Shown piece by piece: positions 34,907 to 43,452 of a DNA stretch of 64,000 nt (within the stretch, counting starts at the first letter, position 1; each line of letters starts with the position of its first letter). Under the pieces are notes generated by a model. The model worked only from the letters and a program-made list of their open reading frames with translations, made no database searches and was not told the origin of the DNA. The translations under genes were made by a program, and so were the position numbers. Where the stretch lies: NCBI RefSeq assembly GCF_016481275.1, contig NZ_JAEMNW010000001.1, positions 1,417,531 through 1,481,530 of the forward strand, in the 5' to 3' direction. Source of the stretch: Antrihabitans auranticaus. GTDB taxonomy: Bacteria > Actinomycetota > Actinomycetes > Mycobacteriales > Mycobacteriaceae.

Positions 34907-36367
34907 ATGAACCCGGAAATGCTTGCGCGGGTTATGTTCTGGAGACTGGCCGAGCCACGAAAGCCGGCGGTGCGGGCGCCTTATCCTCATCCAGCAGGTC
35001 GAGTTCCCTTACTGGGTGACGTTTTTCGCCTGTCGCCACGCAGTCCGATGGCTGCGATCCAACGCCTCGGGTCGTCACTCGGACCGATTTTCGAGATCAA
35101 GGTCTTCGGTCAGCGCTTGGTGGTCGCGGCGGATCCGAGCGTGGTTGCCGATCTGTGTGACGAGTCGCGGTTCGCGAAGTACGTCGGCCCCGAACTCGTC
35201 CAGTTGCGAAAGGTGATCGGGTCCGGTCTCGTGTCCGCCGACGTCGACGATCCGACGTGGCGAAAGGCGAGCGAGCTGATGCAGCCCGCGTTCTCGCAAC
35301 AGGCGATGCGCGCCTATCACTCGACTTTGGCCGACGTTGCAATGGAATTCGCCGCATACTGGCTCACCAAAGTGGACGGTCCCGCCGTCGATGTGGCTAC
35401 CGAGCTATCCCGCGCAACCAACGAGATGACCGGGCGCGTGACATTCGGCCAAGCTTTCGGTTCGTTCGAACGCGGCGATCCGCATCCGTTCATGGCAGCG
35501 CTGACTGCCATGATCAACCAGTCGGAACGCGCGAACATCATGCGACGGGTGCCGCTGAGTACGCTGCTGATGCGACGTGCGCAGGAAGCGAGCGACAAAC
35601 GCGGCTCCTACATCAACGGCGTTGTCGACGCCGTCATTCGGGAGCGGCGAGCCAATCCGCGCGATGAGCGAAACGACATCCTCGACGTCATGCTGGGAGC
35701 GAGTGGGCCGAACAATCCTGACCAGATCAGCGACGAAGACATTCGATATCAGGTCATCGGACTGATTTTCGGCGCCGACGCCACTTTCTGCCCGCCGTCG
35801 ATTGCGCTCTACTACCTGTCCCAGAATCCCGAGATCTTCGAGCGCGCCAGGGCCGAGGTCGATCGAGTGTGGGGCCCGCCCGGCGCGAGCCCACCGTCGT
35901 TCGAACAGGTCACAAAGCTGCGGTATGTGCGCCGGGTGCTCGACGAGGCTTTGCGATTGTGGTCGCCGGTGCAGGGATTCTTGCGCGTCGCGAGGCAAGA
36001 CACTTTGCTCGCGGACCGGTATCCGCTCGAGAAGGGCGAATGGGTCGTCGTGTTCATCCCACTACTGCACCGTGATCGCGTGTGGGGCACGGATGTCGAC
36101 GAATTCGACCCTGACCGCTTCCTCCCGGAGCGTGTAAAAGCCCGGCCCGCTCACGCATTCAAGCCCTATGGAACTGGGATGCGATCGTGCATCGGCCGCC
36201 ACCTTGCGGTGCACGAGTCACTCCTTCTGCTCGGCACGATTCTGCAGAGGTTCGACACTGTGCCGCAGGAGGGTTACCGGCTCGAGGTGCAGGAATCTGG
36301 TGGTGTGAAGCCAGCAGGCTTCGAGCTCTACATCCGGCGACGCCATGAATCCAGCAGTGTCAATTAG
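34907..36367 (+). CDS. Cytochrome P450, CYP102-like haem domain with atypical I-helix
   Basis: A 486-aa P450 without a fused reductase. The haem-thiolate loop FKPYGTGMRSCIG (Cys428), the ExxR pair Glu347/Arg350 (EALR) and DRFLPER are intact and most like the haem domain of CYP102A1. In contrast the I-helix reads FGADATF (288-294) where CYP102A1 has AGHETT; aligned without gaps, the oxygen-activating Thr is Ala292, with Thr293 one place later. P450s lacking this Thr often use peroxides. The start is the ATG at 34907 after GAGGA; the open frame upstream is noise. Its end overlaps the convergent channel gene by 8 bp. Confidence 0.9.
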   Translation: MNPEMLARVMFWRLAEPRKPAVRAPYPHPAGRVPLLGDVFRLSPRSPMAAIQRLGSSLGPIFEIKVFGQRLVVAADPSVVADLCDESRFAKYVGPELVQLRKVIGSGLVSADVDDPTWRKASELMQPAFSQQAMRAYHSTLADVAMEFAAYWLTKVDGPAVDVATELSRATNEMTGRVTFGQAFGSFERGDPHPFMAALTAMINQSERANIMRRVPLSTLLMRRAQEASDKRGSYINGVVDAVIRERRANPRDERNDILDVMLGASGPNNPDQISDEDIRYQVIGLIFGADATFCPPSIALYYLSQNPEIFERARAEVDRVWGPPGASPPSFEQVTKLRYVRRVLDEALRLWSPVQGFLRVARQDTLLADRYPLEKGEWVVVFIPLLHRDRVWGTDVDEFDPDRFLPERVKARPAHAFKPYGTGMRSCIGRHLAVHESLLLLGTILQRFDTVPQEGYRLEVQESGGVKPAGFELYIRRRHESSSVN

Positions 36368-38141
36368 CGGCGGATCGTCGGGATAATTTCCGCCATATCA
36401 GGCCCGCCGCAACATGCCTGTCGAACAGGACGTACGACGCGGTCGAGTCGGTCAGCATCGTGAGTTGCAGTTCGCGGCGAGTGTGACTATTGCCCGCGAA
36501 CAGCAGTTCGTCACCGACGGCGAGGACGACCTCGTCGTCTGGACACACGACGGTTTCGTCCGCTCGTGCAAGCAATAACGGAACGACCTTCAATCGCCGG
36601 TTCCTGTCCTCGGGATCACGCAGCAGCCCAGCAAGGGTGACCCGACCGTCAGCTAACAGGTCGACCAATGCCGGGGCACTGGTCCGGTCCAGCGTCACCT
36701 TCCACAGGGCGGGCAGAGCCCGGCCGCAATGTGTGTGGAGCCGATCGACCAGATCGGCCGCCCATTCGTTGCCACGCGCCGGTACTTCGCGCAGGAATCG
36801 CCACAGTAGCGGCGTGCTGATCTGCGCATAGACCTGGCGGGCGACCACTTCGGTCGGCACAAGGAGCGCGTCGACTTCCATCGCCTTGAACAACGCCGCG
36901 TTGGATCGCCGATTCTGCCGGGCGGCGAGAAACAGGTCGGAGTTCAGCTGCCGAGCGTTCACCAGAATCGACAAGTTGGTCGTGTCGTTATCCGTTGCCG
37001 CGACCAACCCGATCGCGGTGTCCAGGCTCGCTTGCTCGAGTACGCCGAGTTCGGACGCGTCTCCCGCGATCACGTCGGTGTGCGTACCTGTCGACTCGAT
37101 GACGGTGACATCCAAACCCGCCGCGCGCAGATCCGCTGTCAATTCGCGACCGAAGCGGCCGTAACCGCACATGACCCAACGACCGGCCGGCGGCAGCTTC
37201 CCCCTTTGCGGCAAACGGGCACCCGGTCCAGCCTCGAGCCATTCGAGCAGCTGATACGTCGCCGGCGCGCGGAGAGCCACCCGGAGGTTGTCGCCAAAGA
37301 GGTCGAATGGATTCACGACCGTCGGCGTACCGAACGCGCGAAGCCGATCGGCGACGGGTGCCGAGTCGGTGCGAGCGAACACAGGCAGGTCGGGCCGCAA
37401 CAACGCGGCAGTCATCGAGATCGTCAGGTTGGTCTCGTCGTTATCGGTAAGTGCAAGGACGCCAGCACAATTCGCGTGTCCGAGCCCGGCGAGCGTCAAC
37501 AGGCGCGGACTCGCGGCGTCGGCGACGAGCATCGGGATATCGGCATGCAGCGGTTCGAGATCCAACGCTTCGATTCGTTCGTCGGACTTGTCGAGAACCA
37601 CGACTCGCTGGCCCAGTTCGTCGAACGCCTTGACCAGGAGCCGACCCGCCTGGCCGTAACCGGCGAGCAACAGATACGGCTCACGGAGCCGGTCAACTTT
37701 GCGGGCGAATCGCTGCAGCGCCAACGCGCGGCGAAAACCCTGATCGCCCAGCATCGTCAACATCGATCCGATCGCATACGCCCAGCCGACGACGGACAAA
37801 TAGATCGAGACGGTCAACCACAGGCGTTGCCCCGTGGTGAACGGGTAGGGCAGTTCGCCGAATCCGATTGTGGTCGCTGTGTAGCTGATCACGTAGAAGG
37901 AGTCGAACAGCGTCAGTCGGTACGGGTTGCCCGCCGGATCTACACCGGGAATCAGTGCCAGGCCGACAACGCTGATGGCAAAGAGCACGATCAACGTGAT
38001 CAGCGGTGCCCGCAGTCGACGCATGACCAGGAAGATCGAGGCGGAGGGCGGCGCGTAGTCCAAATCCGCCGCCGCAGACGGTGGCGGCAGGCCCTTGCGG
38101 GTCCCGAGTTGTCGGAGCGCGATCAGCAGCGGATTGGCCAT
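36360..38141 (-). CDS. Potassium channel with two RCK/TrkA-N domains
   Basis: A 593-aa protein. Two membrane helices (about 45-65 and 105-130) flank a pore helix and filter, TATTIGFGE (residues 88-96). Two Rossmann NAD-binding RCK domains follow, LLLAGYGQAGRLL near 157 and WVMCGYGRFGREL near 323, then a TrkA-C-like tail. It conducts K+ under nucleotide control at the plasma membrane. It converges on the P450 gene with an 8-bp overlap and follows a DUF6394 gene by 15 bp, so those two are one operon. Confidence 0.9.
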   Translation of the reverse strand: MANPLLIALRQLGTRKGLPPPSAAADLDYAPPSASIFLVMRRLRAPLITLIVLFAISVVGLALIPGVDPAGNPYRLTLFDSFYVISYTATTIGFGELPYPFTTGQRLWLTVSIYLSVVGWAYAIGSMLTMLGDQGFRRALALQRFARKVDRLREPYLLLAGYGQAGRLLVKAFDELGQRVVVLDKSDERIEALDLEPLHADIPMLVADAASPRLLTLAGLGHANCAGVLALTDNDETNLTISMTAALLRPDLPVFARTDSAPVADRLRAFGTPTVVNPFDLFGDNLRVALRAPATYQLLEWLEAGPGARLPQRGKLPPAGRWVMCGYGRFGRELTADLRAAGLDVTVIESTGTHTDVIAGDASELGVLEQASLDTAIGLVAATDNDTTNLSILVNARQLNSDLFLAARQNRRSNAALFKAMEVDALLVPTEVVARQVYAQISTPLLWRFLREVPARGNEWAADLVDRLHTHCGRALPALWKVTLDRTSAPALVDLLADGRVTLAGLLRDPEDRNRRLKVVPLLLARADETVVCPDDEVVLAVGDELLFAGNSHTRRELQLTMLTDSTASYVLFDRHVAAGLIWRKLSRRSAAN

Positions 38142-38156
38142 CGTTGCAGGTCCGGA

Positions 38157-38540
38157 TCAACGGCGGAACGTCATGGTTTCGGATACCAGCAGGACTACCG
38201 ATACCAAGTTGGCCAGGAGCGCCCCGCCCGACAGCGACACCATGCTGGCTGTCGAGCTTGCTGTCATTCCGTGTCCGGTGATCTGCTCGGCGAACAGCCA
38301 GACCAGCCCGGCAGAGACGAGTTGGAGATCTGCGACGAGACTGGTCGCCAGGTGCACGGCTCCGAGCTGTGTCCGGTCGCCGAACTTGAGCACCGTGGCA
38401 ATCAGGCTGATCGTCAGCGCCGCGAACAACTCGTAGATGTTGTGCATCGTGGGGTCCGACATGTCCCCGATGAAGAACCCGAAATTGAGTGTCGCAGCAA
38501 GCAACACGAAAAAACCGAAGACCACCTTCTCGAGGTTCAT
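38157..38540 (-). CDS. DUF6394 membrane protein
   Basis: A 127-aa protein with three or four hydrophobic helices (VVFGFFVLLAATLNFGFFIG; IYELFAALTISLIATVLKF; ALLANLVSVVLLVSE). I recognise it as DUF6394, often encoded beside NAD-binding K+ channels, as here. The ATG at 38540 is preceded by AAGGAG at 5 bp. Likely role: accessory subunit of the channel (inference). Confidence 0.78.
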   Translation of the reverse strand: MNLEKVVFGFFVLLAATLNFGFFIGDMSDPTMHNIYELFAALTISLIATVLKFGDRTQLGAVHLATSLVADLQLVSAGLVWLFAEQITGHGMTASSTASMVSLSGGALLANLVSVVLLVSETMTFRR

Positions 38541-38800
38541 CCGCGCTCCTTGGCTCATCTACACGGCCGCTAGAGTCACTGTCTCACTTTCGGCCGGTGC
38601 GCGGATCGACGTTGGCAATTCCCGCCGTCAGAACACATTGTGCAGGTTGAGGGTTCCCGTTTGGCTCCAGTGAGCGAGCGATGCTGGTTTTCGCGCCAGA
38701 CGACCAGCCCGTCCGTTCGCCCGGGACCTCTTCGGCCCGACTCGCGTCGACGGGGCTTTTCGGACACTGCGGAGGGCTCGGTCAAAAGGCTTGGGAGCGC

Positions 38801-39451
38801 CTAGTTTTCGACTGGCTGGGTACGACCCTCTCCCCTACGGCGGCCACTCGCGAGGTGTCGCACCACCCGATTGCGCCAGCTCTCGATGCGATCGGTGAAG
38901 CCGACAGCGATGTCGGTCTGGATCCAGCGGTAGGCGTGACCGATTGCCTCGACGACGAGTTGTTCCGACTCTGCCGAGGCATCGAGGTCGGCGCGGATCG
39001 AACCGTCGTTCTGACCTGCTGTGAGCCACAACTCGAATTGCCCAACGAGCAGCTCTAGCCAACGGCGAACCTCCGGTCGCATCAGATGGTTTCCCGCAGC
39101 GCCTTCCAAGCTGACGATCAATATTGCGCGAAGTAGGCGCGGATGGTCGCGCGCGAAGGAAAGTAACCGATCGAAACCCGCGAGCAGGCTGTCGAGTCCG
39201 GTCGCGCCCTCGAGTCCGGTCGAGTCGCCGACAAGAAGTTCCTCGTACTCGCGTTGCAAAGCGATGAGCAGGGCATCCTTCGAGCCGTACCGCTCCCGCA
39301 CCATCGCCCGGCTGTAGCCGGCGCGCACGCCGATTTCCGCGGCAGTGGTCGAGATGTAGCCCTGCTCTATGACGAGGTCTGCAAGGGCGAGCCTGAGCCG
39401 CTCCGCCGAGGTAGACGACCGCTCGACCTGGGTCCGGGAGGGAATCGACAT
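38801..39451 (-). CDS. TetR-family regulator
   Basis: A 216-aa regulator. HTH near residues 20-60: LALADLVIEQGYISTTAAEI, then VRAGYSRAMVRERYGSKDAL. The remaining helical domain would bind a ligand. It is divergent from the DUF2236 gene at 39523 with a CTTGCG...CGCAAG palindrome between, so local control is likely. From 38559 to 38800 nothing is recognised. Confidence 0.88.
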   Translation of the reverse strand: MSIPSRTQVERSSTSAERLRLALADLVIEQGYISTTAAEIGVRAGYSRAMVRERYGSKDALLIALQREYEELLVGDSTGLEGATGLDSLLAGFDRLLSFARDHPRLLRAILIVSLEGAAGNHLMRPEVRRWLELLVGQFELWLTAGQNDGSIRADLDASAESEQLVVEAIGHAYRWIQTDIAVGFTDRIESWRNRVVRHLASGRRRGEGRTQPVEN

Positions 39452-39485
39452 GGCTGCGAGTATAGGTCGATTCCTCAAATACATG

Positions 39486-39501
39486 CTTGCGCACACGCAA
39501 G
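39486..39501. promoter_or_regulatory. Operator candidate between TetR and DUF2236 genes
   Basis: CTTGCG and CGCAAG around CACA form a perfect 16-bp inverted repeat, 35 bp from the TetR start and 22 bp from the oxygenase start. Confidence 0.5.
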
Positions 39502-39522
39502 TAAGTTGCTTAGGATCGGCAC

Positions 39523-40431
39523 ATGACAAGCGTCGACTCCCATTTGGCCGCATCCCGACGACAGGGCCGGCGGTGGGCCCGCGACATAGCCGCACGCCTC
39601 GATCCCGTTGCGGACCACGAGTACCTAACGCACCTGACCCTCGAGGTGCGATACGGCGACCCGATTCTGACCTCTGCCCTCTACACCGTTGCGTTTTGCC
39701 GGCAGATGGCAGTGCCCTCGATCGCGAAAGTCGTCTATCGCGGCGGGCGCGCACCAATGATCCAGGCGACGCGCAAACGCAATGACGACACGATGGTGTT
39801 CTTCGGCGAGTTCATGCGACAGGGATACTCCTCCGGTCGAGGTCGCGCCGCGATCTCGCGACTCAACCAGATCCACAGCAGATTTCCGATAACCAACGAC
39901 CAGAGCCTCTACACGCTTGCATCCCTTGCCCTCGAACCCGCCCGGATTCCCGCCATGCTCGGCTGTGAGGTCCTCACGGCCACCGAAATGGACGCGAACC
40001 TCAGGTTCTGGCAAGGCGTCGGCAGGGCGATGGGCTTGCACGACATTCCCGACACCACAACCGAATTCCACTCCTGGACAATCGCCTACGAGCGGTCGAC
40101 CTGGGCGTGGTCCCATGGCGGCGCGGCCGTCGCACGAGCTGTGATCGACGACTATGCCGCCAGGTGGTTCCCGTCGAAATTGCAATGGTTCGGTCGCGCG
40201 TTCGCGATGGCGCTGTGCGACGACCAACTCCTCGCAGTCCACCGACTCCCCACACCCCCACGCTGGGCACGCCTGTTCGCCGCCACCACGCTGCGCGCCT
40301 ACGCGCTCGGTCGCAGAATTCTTCCCGATCCGAAAGACAGATCGTGGGTCGACTACTACGGAAAGGCATATCCGTCGCATATCGACATAGACGCCGTCGG
40401 GTACCGGCCGACCGAACCGCGAGCTTCGTGA
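39523..40431 (+). CDS. Oxygenase MpaB family protein (DUF2236)
   Basis: A 302-aa helical protein of the DUF2236/ER-bound oxygenase MpaB/latex-clearing-protein group. Conserved features: HDDTMVFFGEFM-like segment (NDDTMVFFGEFM), DQSLYTLASLALEPARIP and TATEMDANLRFWQGVGRAMGL. Relatives use haem to cleave C=C bonds oxidatively, but the reaction here is unknown. A decayed fragment of a second copy lies at 33657-33788. Divergent from a TetR gene that probably controls it. Confidence 0.85.
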   Translation: MTSVDSHLAASRRQGRRWARDIAARLDPVADHEYLTHLTLEVRYGDPILTSALYTVAFCRQMAVPSIAKVVYRGGRAPMIQATRKRNDDTMVFFGEFMRQGYSSGRGRAAISRLNQIHSRFPITNDQSLYTLASLALEPARIPAMLGCEVLTATEMDANLRFWQGVGRAMGLHDIPDTTTEFHSWTIAYERSTWAWSHGGAAVARAVIDDYAARWFPSKLQWFGRAFAMALCDDQLLAVHRLPTPPRWARLFAATTLRAYALGRRILPDPKDRSWVDYYGKAYPSHIDIDAVGYRPTEPRAS

Positions 40432-40455
40432 AATTACCGCCAGCTCTTGACGGCG

Positions 40456-40476
40456 AAAGCTATACGGTATAGCTTT
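40456..40476. promoter_or_regulatory. 21-bp palindrome abutting a start codon
   Basis: AAAGCTATAC and GTATAGCTTT are perfectly inverted around a single G. The next base is the A of the ATG at 40477. The centre, TATACGGTAT, also looks like an actinobacterial -10 region, so the mRNA may be leaderless. The TetR protein encoded downstream in the same unit is the obvious binder. Confidence 0.75.
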
Positions 40477-41289
40477 ATGGCTATGAAACCTACCCAGTAC
40501 TTGGATCGCCCCGAGGGGCGAATTGCCTACGACGTCACCGGCGCGAGCGGCCCACTGGTGATCTGCGTGCCCGGGATGGGCGAGCTTCGGCAGTCCTATC
40601 GGTTGCTGGCACCACTGCTTGCCGAGCGGCATCGAGTGGTGACGATGGACCTCCGCGGCCACGGGGAAAGCGACGCCACCTTCACCGACTACGACGACGT
40701 GGCGCTGGCGAGCGACATAGCCGCACTCGTGGACGTCTTGGGTGAACCAGCGTTCGTGGTCGGCAACTCGATGGGGGCTGGCGCAGCCGTGCTCGCGGCG
40801 GCAGAAGCCCCTGACAAGGTGCGCGGCCTCGCGCTGTTGGGACCGTTCGTCCGTAACCCGAAAGCCGGGTTCGCCCAGAAACTGATGATGCGACTGATGT
40901 TCATCAAGCCTTGGGGGCCAATGGCTTTCATGTCCTATTATCCGCAATGGCTACCCGGTGAGAAACCGCTGGGCTACGAAGAACACAAGGGGCGAGTACG
41001 TGACAATCTACGCCTACCCGGCCACTGGCACGCGTTCGTGCAGACCACCCGTACGTCACACGCCCCAGCCGAAAGTCGATTGTCCGATGTCACTGCACCG
41101 GTCGTGGTCGTCATGGGCGAGGCAGACGTCGACTGGCCGGATCCGGTCGCCGAGGCCGAGTGGATCGGTCGGCAACTGAACGGCGAAGTGGTGCTGATAC
41201 CCGACGTCGGCCATTACCCCCAGGCGCAGGCCCAAGACCTCACCGCTGCAGCCGTGACACGTCTGATCGCGAAGACTGTCGATGCCTAG
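40477..41289 (+). CDS. Alpha/beta hydrolase
   Basis: A 270-aa hydrolase with the cap-less core pattern: LVICVPGMGELRQSYR (oxyanion region), MDLRGHGESD, the nucleophile elbow VGNSMGAGAAV with Ser, and a late VGHYPQAQ for the catalytic His. ATG at 40477 (or 40483) lies directly after the palindrome. The TetR gene starts within its 3' end (8-bp overlap), so enzyme and regulator are one autoregulated unit. Substrate unknown; probably an ester. Confidence 0.86.
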   Translation: MAMKPTQYLDRPEGRIAYDVTGASGPLVICVPGMGELRQSYRLLAPLLAERHRVVTMDLRGHGESDATFTDYDDVALASDIAALVDVLGEPAFVVGNSMGAGAAVLAAAEAPDKVRGLALLGPFVRNPKAGFAQKLMMRLMFIKPWGPMAFMSYYPQWLPGEKPLGYEEHKGRVRDNLRLPGHWHAFVQTTRTSHAPAESRLSDVTAPVVVVMGEADVDWPDPVAEAEWIGRQLNGEVVLIPDVGHYPQAQAQDLTAAAVTRLIAKTVDA

Positions 41290-41860
41290 GGTTGGCCTGA
41301 ATCCCGAGATACTCGTCGCCGAGGCCGCGCGCCTCGTCGACGAGATCGGACCCGAACGCCTCACGTTGTCCGCCCTCGCCGAGCGCGTCGGGGTCGCCCA
41401 ACCGACCATCTACAAACACATCGACCGCATCGAAGGCATGCACCGACTGCTCGCCCTCAGCGTATTGCGCGAACTCGGCGCGGATGTCCGCCGTGCGGCG
41501 ACTGGCAAAGCTGGACCAGCTGCACTGCGGGCATTCGCGACCGCGTACCGCGACTACGCCCGCGCGCACCCCGGCCGCTACAGCTACGTTGTGCGCCCGA
41601 TCCCCGACGACGAGGTGCAGCATGCCATCTCCGAGATCCTCTCGGTGCTGTACGCGGTGCTCGACGGCTACGGCATCACCGGCGATGACGCGGTCGACGC
41701 GGCACGTCTGATCCGCAGCACCATGCACGGCTTTGTACACCTCGAGTCGAACGACGGGTTCCAGATACCCCAGTCGATCGACCAGAGCTACGCCCGACTC
41801 GTCGACTCTCTCGACACCGCACTGGCGGCCTGGCGATCACCGCGGTCGCCCAGTCGGTGA
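41282..41860 (+). CDS. TetR-family regulator with WHG-type C-terminal domain
   Basis: A 192-aa regulator. HTH: LVDEIGPERLTLSALAERVG, then VAQPTIYKHIDRIEGMH. The C-terminal half, with ARLIRSTMHGFVHLES, fits the WHG/TetR_C_33 domain. It overlaps the hydrolase gene by 8 bp upstream and the convergent carbohydrate-kinase gene by 73 bp downstream. Expected target: the palindrome at 40456-40476. Confidence 0.9.
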   Translation: MPRVGLNPEILVAEAARLVDEIGPERLTLSALAERVGVAQPTIYKHIDRIEGMHRLLALSVLRELGADVRRAATGKAGPAALRAFATAYRDYARAHPGRYSYVVRPIPDDEVQHAISEILSVLYAVLDGYGITGDDAVDAARLIRSTMHGFVHLESNDGFQIPQSIDQSYARLVDSLDTALAAWRSPRSPSR

Positions 41861-43311
41861 ACCTGATCGCGCGTCGCCGGGTACAGCTCGAGCCAGGTGC
41901 CGTAGAGGTCGTCGTAACGGCCGCGGTTGCGCGAGTCGGGCTCGATCTGTCCGACAATCTTCGTCCAATCGGTATCGGCGGCAACCAATCCCGCTCCGAT
42001 TGCCGCAAGCAGCGCGTCGCCGTAGCTGGCGCCGATCGCTTCCTTCGGCACCAGCTGTGCCCGGCCGGTGACATCGCTGATCGTCTGCGCCCAGACGGGA
42101 CTTTTGAGGCCGCCGCCGACAGCCACCGTACGAGACGCGCGGTGGGCATCGTCGAAGCGTTCGAGAATGTGCCGGATGCCGAACGCAATGCCTTCGTAGG
42201 CAGCGCGAACCAAGTGCCCACGAGTGTGCTGGAGCGTCAACCCGGCCAGAACCCCGCGTGCTTGCGGGTCGAACACCGGAGTGCGTTCACCCGCCAGATA
42301 CGGCAGCATCAGCAAACCGTCGGCGCCCGGCGGAACAGCCAGCGCCTCGGCCGTCAGATCGGCTAACGCTGCCCCACCTGTCACGGACTGCAACCAGTCG
42401 ATCAACGTACCCGCGGTGGAGGTTCCAGCTGCAAGCGCGAAGCGTCCACGGTCGACGGCTGTCGTCGTCCACAGCGCCGGGTCGGTGTGATACTCGCCGA
42501 TGATCTGCACCAGAAACATCGTCGAGCCATACATCAACATCTGGTCACCGGGAGCGCGCACGCCGGCCGAAAATGCCTCCGCGTAGGCGTCTACGGTCCC
42601 GGCGACGACCGGTGTGCCGGCGGGTACTCCGGTTGCCGCGGCGGCCTGCGGCGTCACCGTACCGACTACGTCGCTGGGCCAGACCAATCGAGGCAACGGA
42701 AGATGACCACAAATGCGCAGCGCCCATTCGTGATTCCAGTCGAATTCTCTCGTCGCGTACAGCGGGTCGCACTGGCTGGCGGTGTGATGATCCATGACGT
42801 ATTCGCCCGTCAGTTTTGCAACGACGTACGAATTGGATCCGTACCAACCGGTGGCACCCTCGAAGACGGCGGGCTCGTGCAAGCGAACCCACTCCAGCTT
42901 GGGCCCGACCGCCTGGCTCGACAACAGCGAGCCGGCCCGGTCGACGATGCTGGATTCCCCGAATTCCGCATTCAGCGAATCGATCTCGCCCATCGCGCGA
43001 GAGTCTATGCCGTACAGAATCGCCTTTCGCAGCGGTCGCAGACCTTCGTCGCACAGCACCAGACACGGGCCGAGTCCGCTGACGCACATGCCGGCCAGCT
43101 GTCCACCCCTCGGTACCCGTCCCATGAGTGCACCACTGATGTCGCAAACCTCACGCCACCACAGTGCTTCCGCATCCACCTCAGCCCAACCGGGCCTGGG
43201 GAATTCGATGCTGTGCGAGATGATTTCGGTCGCGACCACCGTTCCCGCCGAGTCGACGAGAACGCCCTTGGTGCTTCCCGTTCCGATGTCGATGCCGAGT
43301 AGCAGGTCCAC
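41788..43311 (-). CDS. FGGY-family carbohydrate kinase (xylulokinase-like)
   Basis: A 507-aa sugar kinase. LLGIDIGTGSTKGVLVD is the N-terminal phosphate-1 motif, GWAEVDAEALWWR follows, and the C-terminal FGGY domain contains LPYLAGERTPVFDPQARG and VAVGGGLKSPVWAQTISDV (adenosine motif). It phosphorylates a pentulose or related sugar or polyol with ATP. It stands alone here; the ABC sugar system at 1-6.3 kb could supply substrate, but this is speculation. Its last 24 codons overlap the TetR gene on the other strand. Confidence 0.9.
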   Translation of the reverse strand: MDLLLGIDIGTGSTKGVLVDSAGTVVATEIISHSIEFPRPGWAEVDAEALWWREVCDISGALMGRVPRGGQLAGMCVSGLGPCLVLCDEGLRPLRKAILYGIDSRAMGEIDSLNAEFGESSIVDRAGSLLSSQAVGPKLEWVRLHEPAVFEGATGWYGSNSYVVAKLTGEYVMDHHTASQCDPLYATREFDWNHEWALRICGHLPLPRLVWPSDVVGTVTPQAAAATGVPAGTPVVAGTVDAYAEAFSAGVRAPGDQMLMYGSTMFLVQIIGEYHTDPALWTTTAVDRGRFALAAGTSTAGTLIDWLQSVTGGAALADLTAEALAVPPGADGLLMLPYLAGERTPVFDPQARGVLAGLTLQHTRGHLVRAAYEGIAFGIRHILERFDDAHRASRTVAVGGGLKSPVWAQTISDVTGRAQLVPKEAIGASYGDALLAAIGAGLVAADTDWTKIVGQIEPDSRNRGRYDDLYGTWLELYPATRDQVHRLGDRGDRQAASAVSRESTSRA

Positions 43312-43452
43312 GTCGTCAACCTACTGTTCTCGACCAGTGTGAGCGAGCGAAGCGGGCCGAAGTTGCTGCCACGTCGGTCGTCCGGCCATCGTGATCGCGC
43401 GCAAGACCCATTCCGCCGGACCGTAGCTGTGTGTGCGATGGCCGTCGGCGAA

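Noticed and set aside
37032-38573. 513-codon open frame antisense to the K+ channel
   Set aside because: It mirrors the channel and DUF6394 genes, has no recognisable domain and an Arg/Gln-heavy composition typical of antisense frames in GC-rich DNA.
39625-40947. 440-codon antisense frame over the DUF2236 and hydrolase genes
   Set aside because: Crosses two genes with clear family motifs and a palindromic promoter; composition is His/Arg/Gly-rich and shadow-like.
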